Source: an uncultured Candidatus Melainabacteria bacterium (GTDB lineage: Bacteria > Cyanobacteriota > Vampirovibrionia > Gastranaerophilales > Gastranaerophilaceae). Taken from it: a stretch of 18,054 bases of DNA. Positions 13,058-18,054 of this stretch are shown in pieces. Made by a program: the position numbers and the translations under genes. Within the stretch, counting starts at the first letter, position 1, and each line of letters starts with the position of its first letter. The notes beneath the pieces were generated by a model. It was given only the letters and a program-made list of their open reading frames with translations, searched no databases and had not been told where the DNA came from. The stretch covers positions 1 to 18,054 of the forward strand of contig CAKVLL010000037.1 in NCBI GenBank assembly GCA_934757255.1. The letters are read 5' to 3'.

Positions 13058-14248
13058 ATGATATATTTAGATAACAACGCAACAACTAAAGTAGATGAAA
13101 AAGTTTTAGAAGAAATGCTTCCTTATTTGCAAAATGAGTACGCTAACCCTTCCAGCATGTATGATTTTGCTAAAAAACCGGCTGCTGCAATAAAAGAGGC
13201 GAGAGCAAAAATCAGAGATTTTCTTGGTGCAAATAATGAAAAAGAAATTGTGTTCACTTCTTGCGGTTCAGAATCTGCAAATACAGCAATTAAAGGCGTT
13301 GTAAGTTGTAATAAAGAAAAAAAACACCTTATAACAACAAAAGTTGAGCACCCTTGTGTTTTGAATACTTATAAAGCGTTGGAAAAACAAGGTTATGAGG
13401 TTGATTATATCGGAGTGAATTCTCAAGGCGAGCTTGATATAGAAGAACTCAAATCAAAAATCAGAAAAGATACGGCTTTAGTTTCTGTAATGTATGCCAA
13501 CAATGAAACAGGCGTAATTTATCCTGTAGAAGAAATTGCTGAAATTATTAAATCTAAATCACCTGAAACAAGATTTTATGTTGACGCTGTTCAAGCCGGA
13601 GGAAAAATTCCGATAAACGTTAAAGATACAAAAATTGATTTACTGGGCGTTTCAGGTCACAAATTTCACGCACCAAAAGGTGTTGGTGCACTGTATGTAA
13701 AACCTGACGTTAGAATTACACCATTGATTAATGGCGGTCACCAAGAACGCGGAATGAGAGCAGGAACTGAAAATGTTCCTTATATTGTAGGCTTGGGAAA
13801 AGCTGCAGAATTAGCAATGGATGCAATGGATTACGAACTAAAAGAAGTTAAAAGGTTGCGCGATAAGTTGGAAACAGGAATTCTTAAAAATGTATTTAAC
13901 GCAAGATTAAATACAGGCGTGAACGGTAGAGTTCCAAACACTTGTAACATCGGTTTTGAATATGTTGAAGGTGAATTAATTCTTCTACATTTAAGCGATA
14001 TAGGAGTTTGTGCAAGTTCAGGGAGTGCTTGTACTTCAGGTTCACTAGAACCTAGCCACGTGTTGCGTGCAATGGGAATCCCATTCACTGCACTTCACGG
14101 TTCCATCAGATTTAGTTTGTCAAGATTTACTACTGAAAAAGAAGTTGATTATGTAATTGAACACATGCCGGCAATTATGGATAAATTAACTTCAATTTCG
14201 CCATTCCAAGACGAATTAGCAGCATTAAGAAGCAGAAAGGGTATGTAA
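13058..14248 (+). CDS. nifS: NifS/IscS-type cysteine desulfurase
   Basis: A 396-residue PLP enzyme that takes sulfur from cysteine, leaving alanine, and passes it to the scaffold NifU. It shows H98 (VEHPCV), the Asp-containing YVDAVQ, the PLP lysine K202 in SGHKFHAPKG, RGMRAGTEN (231-239) and the persulfide Cys C325 in SSGSACTSGSLEPSHVL. This short class I active-site loop fits NifS/IscS rather than SufS. It begins MIYLDNNATTKVDE, exactly as the family does, with AAAGGA before the ATG. Its own promoter block resembles that of nifU. The MscS gene follows after one base. Confidence 0.96.
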   Translation: MIYLDNNATTKVDEKVLEEMLPYLQNEYANPSSMYDFAKKPAAAIKEARAKIRDFLGANNEKEIVFTSCGSESANTAIKGVVSCNKEKKHLITTKVEHPCVLNTYKALEKQGYEVDYIGVNSQGELDIEELKSKIRKDTALVSVMYANNETGVIYPVEEIAEIIKSKSPETRFYVDAVQAGGKIPINVKDTKIDLLGVSGHKFHAPKGVGALYVKPDVRITPLINGGHQERGMRAGTENVPYIVGLGKAAELAMDAMDYELKEVKRLRDKLETGILKNVFNARLNTGVNGRVPNTCNIGFEYVEGELILLHLSDIGVCASSGSACTSGSLEPSHVLRAMGIPFTALHGSIRFSLSRFTTEKEVDYVIEHMPAIMDKLTSISPFQDELAALRSRKGM

Positions 14249-14249
14249 A

Positions 14250-15089
14250 ATGGTAGATTTCATTGTGAAACCTATATTTTCTTTTTTAGGAGTACACGCT
14301 AAGTTTATAATCGGTGTTTTAGTAAACATTGTTTTAATTTGGGCTGTATGTAAATTGACAGACGCTTTTACGCATAGAATAGAATTTAAATTAAAAAGCA
14401 AAAATACAGATTCTCCGCTTTTAAATTTAATGCCGGTTTTAAATAAAACTATAAAAGCAGTAATTGTATTTATGTTGTTGGCGGGATTTTTACAAAGCTT
14501 TGGTTATAATGTAACTTCATTAGTTGCAGGTTTTGGTATTACTGGTTTAGCAGTAGGTTTTGCAGCAAAAGAAGCTATCGGAAATATTTTCGGTTCATTT
14601 GGACTTTTGGCTGACAGAGTTTATAAAATTGGCGATTATATTAAATTCAATGGTTATGAAGGAACTGTTGAAAACATTAATTTGCGCTCAACGACAGTGA
14701 GAACTATAGATGGTTATGTCGTAAACGTGCCAAATAACGTGCTTTCTAACGAAGAAATTACAAATGTATCTCAAGCGCATAAAAGAAGAATTGATATTTC
14801 TGTTGACGTTGAATACGGTACTTCCAACGAAAAACTTGATGCGGCTTGCAGAATCTTAAAAGAAATTGCTGAAAAAGACACACGAATTCTTGAAGGTGCA
14901 GAAACTTTTTTTGATAATATGGCACCAAGTTCAATTCAAGTAAGGCTTGTAGCTTATACAAATAAAACCTCTTGGGTAGAATATGTACATACAAAGAGTG
15001 ATGTAATCAGACAAATAATTCACCGCTACCGTGAGGAAGGTATTGAATTCGCATTCCCTTCTATGAGTGTTTATACAGGACAAAATTAG
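14250..15089 (+). CDS. MscS-family mechanosensitive channel
   Basis: A 279-residue inner-membrane channel of the small MscS type, expected to open under osmotic downshock. Transmembrane helices lie near residues 18-36 and 65-85. The pore helix is GFGITGLAVGFAAKEAIGNI, with the Gly/Ala packing pattern of TM3. It is followed by the beta domain (VYKIGDYIKFNGYEGTVENI) and a C-terminal alpha/beta domain, and all core domains are present. It starts one base after the nifS stop, with AGAAAGGG inside the end of nifS as its ribosome-binding site, so it is co-transcribed with nifS. A functional link to Fe-S assembly is not obvious. Confidence 0.94.
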   Translation: MVDFIVKPIFSFLGVHAKFIIGVLVNIVLIWAVCKLTDAFTHRIEFKLKSKNTDSPLLNLMPVLNKTIKAVIVFMLLAGFLQSFGYNVTSLVAGFGITGLAVGFAAKEAIGNIFGSFGLLADRVYKIGDYIKFNGYEGTVENINLRSTTVRTIDGYVVNVPNNVLSNEEITNVSQAHKRRIDISVDVEYGTSNEKLDAACRILKEIAEKDTRILEGAETFFDNMAPSSIQVRLVAYTNKTSWVEYVHTKSDVIRQIIHRYREEGIEFAFPSMSVYTGQN

Positions 15090-15093
15090 GTAA

Positions 15094-15123
15094 TTGTGAA
15101 AACAGAAAAAAGCGTGCTATAAT
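15094..15123 (+). promoter_or_regulatory. Promoter of the histidine-phosphatase-like gene
   Basis: TTGTGA (15094-15099), an 18-base spacer ending in TGC, and a perfect TATAAT (15118-15123) form a good extended -10 promoter. AGAGGA at 15134-15139 is the ribosome-binding site for ATG 15148. Confidence 0.65.
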
Positions 15124-15147
15124 ATCAATAATTAGAGGAAGCCAAAT

Positions 15148-15747
15148 ATGTTTAAACGTAAATGTAAAATAACTTTTATATCACATGGAGCCACTGTTCA
15201 TTCGATGGACGGCATCATTTGTGATACCGAAAAATATCCAAAATTAAACGAATTTGGCGAAGAAGAGATTGAAAAAGTTTGTGGCTATCTTGAAAATAGA
15301 GCCGTTGCGTACGATAAAATTTACACAAGCTCTTCCGCTAGATGCACTCAATCAGCAGAGATTATAGCTAAATTATTTAAGAAAAAAATAACAATAATTG
15401 ATTTACCTGCACGAAATCATGGTGATTGGAGCGGACGTTCTTATGAAGATTTGTTTGATCAGTATGGTCCGGAAGTAATTCTGCAAGAACCTAATAATGG
15501 CGAATCATTGGAAGTTTTTAATGCACGAGTTTCAGATGTTTTAGATAAACTTGTTGAAGAAAATCGTGGCAATAGAATTATTGTTGTTACATCACCGGAT
15601 GTTATACAGTCTGCGATTGCAAAAACTTTAGAACTTTCACCTGTTAATCAGTTTAAGAACTTAATCAAGACTGGTACATTGACTCAAATTAGTTATTTTG
15701 AAGGTGATTGGTCCAGTGTAATTTATTCAGATCACATGCCTGTATAA
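15148..15747 (+). CDS. Histidine-phosphatase-fold protein lacking key catalytic residues
   Basis: A 199-residue member of the histidine phosphatase (phosphoglycerate-mutase-like) superfamily. The fold is recognisable from FISHGATVHSMDG, IYTSSSARCTQSAEIIA, HGDWSGRSYEDL and NNGESLEVFNARVSDVLDKL. The nucleophile His (H13) and the second-site Arg (R65) are present. The Arg of the usual RHG is Ser (S12). The usual catalytic Glu position in the LxExxxG segment appears to be Ala (A88 in LPARNHGDW). The second catalytic His in the VVSHG segment is Ser (S149 in VVTSPDVI). It is therefore probably a pseudo-enzyme or has a changed activity. It has its own promoter and converges with the next gene; its role is unknown. 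Confidence 0.88.
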   Translation: MFKRKCKITFISHGATVHSMDGIICDTEKYPKLNEFGEEEIEKVCGYLENRAVAYDKIYTSSSARCTQSAEIIAKLFKKKITIIDLPARNHGDWSGRSYEDLFDQYGPEVILQEPNNGESLEVFNARVSDVLDKLVEENRGNRIIVVTSPDVIQSAIAKTLELSPVNQFKNLIKTGTLTQISYFEGDWSSVIYSDHMPV

Positions 15748-15760
15748 TTTTTTGAAAAAT
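15747..15760. other. Short palindrome at the end of a gene, second copy after nifU
   Basis: ATTTTTTGAAAAAT begins at the last base of the stop codon here, and the identical 14 bases occur at 12182-12195 just after the nifU stop. It may act as a weak transcript end between convergent genes, or be chance in AT-rich DNA. Confidence 0.35.
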
Positions 15761-15772
15761 AATATGTTGTTT

Positions 15773-16072
15773 TTATTCTTTTACAACTTCATTTAGTTCT
15801 ATATCTTCTTCATACGGCGCCTTATTATCTTTGTATTTCCAGTATAAGAACATGTCTATTAATAAAAATACCGTATTCAGGATATAAAGCCAAAATACCC
15901 AATCCATATCATCCAAAACTTTATGTGTAATGCCACAAATATAACCTAGCAATATTAACATTGAAAAATGTATGCTTTTACCGTGTACACATTTGCATTT
16001 ATATGTTTTTAGTGCTGCAACCGGCCAACTTATTCCAAAACATACCATCATTCCGGCTTCAAATACGCTCAT
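15773..16072 (-). CDS. PQ-loop/SemiSWEET-like small membrane protein
   Basis: A 99-residue protein with three predicted membrane helices (about 4-22, 34-52 and 58-78) and an acidic cytosolic tail. The first helix region GISWPVAALKTYKCKCVHGKS resembles the half-repeat of SemiSWEET/PQ-loop proteins, in which a Pro-containing helix is followed by a basic stretch and a Ser-containing second helix. The canonical PQ is not intact (WPVA). SemiSWEETs dimerise to move small sugars, but the substrate here cannot be told. I chose ATG at 16072 because AAAAGGAG lies seven bases before it. The nine-residue upstream extension would translate that ribosome-binding site. Confidence 0.75.
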   Translation of the reverse strand: MSVFEAGMMVCFGISWPVAALKTYKCKCVHGKSIHFSMLILLGYICGITHKVLDDMDWVFWLYILNTVFLLIDMFLYWKYKDNKAPYEEDIELNEVVKE

Positions 16073-16181
16073 TTTAAATCTCCTTTTACTTTTCAACAAT
16101 ATAATACTTCTTTAAGAAAAAACGTAAAGAGGAAAATGCGAAACTTTATAAAATTTTTATATGTAATCCAAAACTGAAATT

Positions 16182-16658
16182 TTAATACTTTGTTTTATTC
16201 AAAAAAGTTTTAACAGCATCTGTCAAACTTTCTGGTGTTACTAGCGAAGTTTCACCGGTTTGTTGGTCTTGTTTCGGCGCAAGAATGCTTTCACGGATTT
16301 TGTTATAAACAGTTAAAATCAGAAATAGCAATATTGAAGAAACTGCAACGCTTCCCATTCCTATTAAGAATTTTTTAGCCATTTTTCGTTTGCTGACAGG
16401 TTGTTTGTACGGAATTGTTGAAGCTTCTTGTTTTTCCTGCTGTATTTGGTGGGAACGCTCACGCTCTTCCCACTCTACATTTTCTGTATTTTCAACAAGA
16501 GTATTCGTCTCTATTTGTTCTGCACTTTCTGCTAACGCAACAGAGTAGGGTGGGAAAAGCGAATGCGTTCCCACCTTATCTATCGAATTTTCTACAGATA
16601 CTATCGGTGCAACAAGCACCAAAGCTATAAAAATTGTAAGAATTTTATTCTTCAACAT
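16182..16658 (-). CDS. Two-helix membrane protein with in-frame REP-like insertions, unknown
   Basis: A 158-residue protein of no known family. Residues 1-20 (LKNKILTIFIALVLVAPIV) form a signal peptide or anchor. A polar, Glu/Gln-rich middle follows, then a second helix at about 97-118 (GSVAVSSILLFLILTVYNK), and a tail ending TFLNKTKY. The start ATG 16658 overlaps the end of the RNase E/G gene by 14 bases, so the two are probably co-expressed. The longer frame beginning at 16796 only reads the RNase tail out of frame. Two REP-like palindromes lie inside the gene and are translated as VGTHSLFPPY (29-38) and VEWEERERSH (61-70). They are the most unusual feature of this gene, and the ALAES at 42-46 after the first resembles a displaced signal-peptidase site. 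Confidence 0.7.
   Translation of the reverse strand: MLKNKILTIFIALVLVAPIVSVENSIDKVGTHSLFPPYSVALAESAEQIETNTLVENTENVEWEERERSHQIQQEKQEASTIPYKQPVSKRKMAKKFLIGMGSVAVSSILLFLILTVYNKIRESILAPKQDQQTGETSLVTPESLTDAVKTFLNKTKY
16448..16478 (-). repeat. REP-like palindrome, minus orientation, inside a gene
   Basis: On the minus strand it starts with GTAG (16478-16475) and contains GTGGGAA and TTCCCAC arms around a GCG-rich loop. It matches the element at 16545-16575 at 26 of 31 positions. It is read in frame by the gene at 16182-16658. Confidence 0.8.
16545..16575 (+). repeat. REP-like palindrome, plus orientation, inside a gene
   Basis: It begins GTAGGGTGGGAA and ends GCGTTCCCACC, with GGTGGGAA/TTCCCACC-type arms. 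It is inverted relative to the copy at 16448-16478, with 66 bases between them and GTAG ends facing inward. This paired inverted arrangement is typical of bacterial interspersed mosaic elements. Confidence 0.8.
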
Positions 16659-18054
16659 TTTTCTTCGTTGTCTTTCTTGTTCTTTTTTGAGAATTCCTGT
16701 TAGGTCTTCTTGTTCTTTTTGGTTTTTCTTCCGCAGTTTCTTCAGCTTTAGCGTCTTCTGCTTTTTCAGCCGGAACTTCTGCAACTTTTTCTTCAACTAT
16801 TGGAGTTTTTTCTTCTGCAGCCGGTTCTTCGGTCTTTTTAGCAGCATCTTCTGCAATAACCGGTGCAATTTCAGAAGCTTCATTGATTACTGTTTGAGCA
16901 ATATTTTCAGCTTTAACTTCTGTTTCTTTAACCTTGCGTCTACCTCTACCGCGAGATTTTTTAACTTCTTTTTCTTGTTTAATTTCTTGAACTTCAACTT
17001 GAGCCTCAACGGAAGGATTTTCGGTAATTGGTTCAAGTTTTTCTTCTTGAACCACTGTTTCCTTAATTTCTTCTTGCGGTTTATTATTAAATTTATTATT
17101 GTTATTAAATTTCTTTTTACCGCCCATTGGAAGTTTTAATTTAGCTGCCTTAGCTCTGTATTCGCCTTCTGAAGTAGCTGATGCGAATTTGATATCTTCC
17201 ATAATGTAGCCGTTACCTTGGCAGTGCGGACAACGCTTTGCAAAAATTTCGCTAATTGCTTGACCTTGTCTGTGTCTTGTCATTTCAACAAGTCCTAAAT
17301 CAGAAAGTTGACCGACTTGAGGCTTAGCTTTATCAGCTTCTACAGCCAATTCTAACTCTTCCATCATAGCAAGTTTATCAACTCTGTTTGTCATATCAAT
17401 AAAGTCAATGATAATCATACCGCCGATGTTTCTAAGTCTTAATTGACGCGCAATTTCGTGAACTGCTTCAATATTTGTTTTAAGAATTGTTTCATCTTGA
17501 GTTGCGGAATTTGTAAATTTACCACTGTTAACGTCAATTACAGTAAGTGCTTCTGTAGTTTGGATAAACAAATAACCGCCTGATGGCAAATTAACTTTCA
17601 TTTGTAAAGCAGCTTTGATTTCTTTATGAATATCCATTGCAACAAGCAAAGGCTCAGAGCCTTTGTATAAAGTAACATTGATGTTTTTGTTCATGTGCCA
17701 ATTTTGAAGAATGTTTTGAACTCTGTTCAACGCAAACGCTGTATCAACAACAATTTCTTGAGTTTCTTCGTTACAAGCTTCTCTAATTACCCTGTAAAGC
17801 AAATCTTGGTCACGATACAACAAGCTTGGAGGTGTCATACTTTCAGCTGACGTAATAATATTATTCCATTTTTCCAAAAGAATTTCTAAATCTTCTTGAA
17901 TATCAGCTTCGGTTTGACCTTCAGCCTCTGTTCTTACAATAACACCAACTCCAACCGGTTTTAGTAAGTTTACAATTGATTTTAATCTTGCTCTTTCTTT
18001 AGCAGAAGTAATTTTTTTACTTACGTTAATCCCTGCTTCATTTGGCATCAATAC
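16645..18054 (-). CDS. rne: Ribonuclease E/G family endoribonuclease (5' end outside window)
   Basis: At least 469 codons, open to the right edge. The visible frame begins VLMPNEAGINVSKKI, the region just after the S1 RNA-binding domain, so the start and S1 domain lie beyond the window. The catalytic part shows the metal-binding Asp in LTVIDVNSGKFT and IIIDFIDM, and the zinc-link CPHCQGNG that ties the subunits into dimers. After that come about 180 residues of low-complexity tail rich in Glu, Ala and Lys, with basic RGRGRRK and RTRRPNRNSQKRTRKTTKK patches, likely an RNA- or partner-binding scaffold. RNase E/G makes the first cuts in mRNA decay and in rRNA/tRNA processing. Whether it counts as RNase E or G cannot be settled from this part; the symbol is a family-level label. 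Confidence 0.93.
   Translation of the reverse strand, partial: VLMPNEAGINVSKKITSAKERARLKSIVNLLKPVGVGVIVRTEAEGQTEADIQEDLEILLEKWNNIITSAESMTPPSLLYRDQDLLYRVIREACNEETQEIVVDTAFALNRVQNILQNWHMNKNINVTLYKGSEPLLVAMDIHKEIKAALQMKVNLPSGGYLFIQTTEALTVIDVNSGKFTNSATQDETILKTNIEAVHEIARQLRLRNIGGMIIIDFIDMTNRVDKLAMMEELELAVEADKAKPQVGQLSDLGLVEMTRHRQGQAISEIFAKRCPHCQGNGYIMEDIKFASATSEGEYRAKAAKLKLPMGGKKKFNNNNKFNNKPQEEIKETVVQEEKLEPITENPSVEAQVEVQEIKQEKEVKKSRGRGRRKVKETEVKAENIAQTVINEASEIAPVIAEDAAKKTEEPAAEEKTPIVEEKVAEVPAEKAEDAKAEETAEEKPKRTRRPNRNSQKRTRKTTKKNVEE

Noticed and set aside
16073..16099. Nine-residue upstream start for the PQ-loop-like protein
   Set aside because: The extension covers the AAAAGGAG ribosome-binding site that serves the internal ATG at 16072.
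16659..16796. Longer N-terminus for the membrane protein at 16182-16658
   Set aside because: The extra 46 residues are only the charged tail of the RNase E/G gene read in another frame. The signal-like N-terminus begins at 16658.

Overview
This is an AT-rich bacterial chromosome segment, roughly one third GC by eye, with mostly housekeeping genes on both strands. The best guess for the source is an uncultured gut Vampirovibrionia/Melainabacteria lineage (Gastranaerophilales-like). The clues are low GC, a full-length three-domain NifU used as a general Fe-S scaffold, a prepilin-like N-terminus of a type I associate with that group, small FKG-repeat proteins, and an RNase E/G with a long charged tail. 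No rRNA or other decisive marker is present, so the assignment is inference.

Left part (1-4640, + strand). A tightly overlapping operon runs from a membrane-anchored TPR protein (cut by the left edge) through a GAF-GGDEF diguanylate cyclase to tsaE and tsaB, two partners of the t6A tRNA-modification complex. Next is rpsP (S16) with its own promoter, a structured leader and a terminator. It is followed by a small FKG-repeat protein, closed by a bidirectional terminator.

Middle (4656-9947). On the minus strand lie a 518-residue protein combining a type IV prepilin signal, a YadA-like adhesin head and a self-cleaving S74 chaperone; an HD-GYP c-di-GMP phosphodiesterase-like protein whose promoter predicts a leaderless mRNA; and adk. 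Divergent from adk is an ACT-domain protein followed by rimO. The window therefore carries both a candidate c-di-GMP synthase and a candidate hydrolase.

Right part (9985-18054). A small NPF-repeat protein is divergent from a beta-strand-rich protein with a C-terminal Phe. Then come nifU, a gene-poor 880-base gap full of inverted repeats, nifS and an MscS channel. Two 52-base near-identical promoter/leader blocks, one before nifU and one before nifS, suggest shared control of Fe-S cluster assembly. Further right are a histidine-phosphatase relative lacking key catalytic residues, a PQ-loop-like small membrane protein, a membrane protein containing two in-frame REP-like palindromes, and an RNase E/G gene cut by the right edge.

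The points most worth a second look are the prepilin/adhesin/S74 architecture, the duplicated Fe-S leader, the REP-like elements both inside a coding sequence and in the nifU-nifS gap, and the pseudo-phosphatase.
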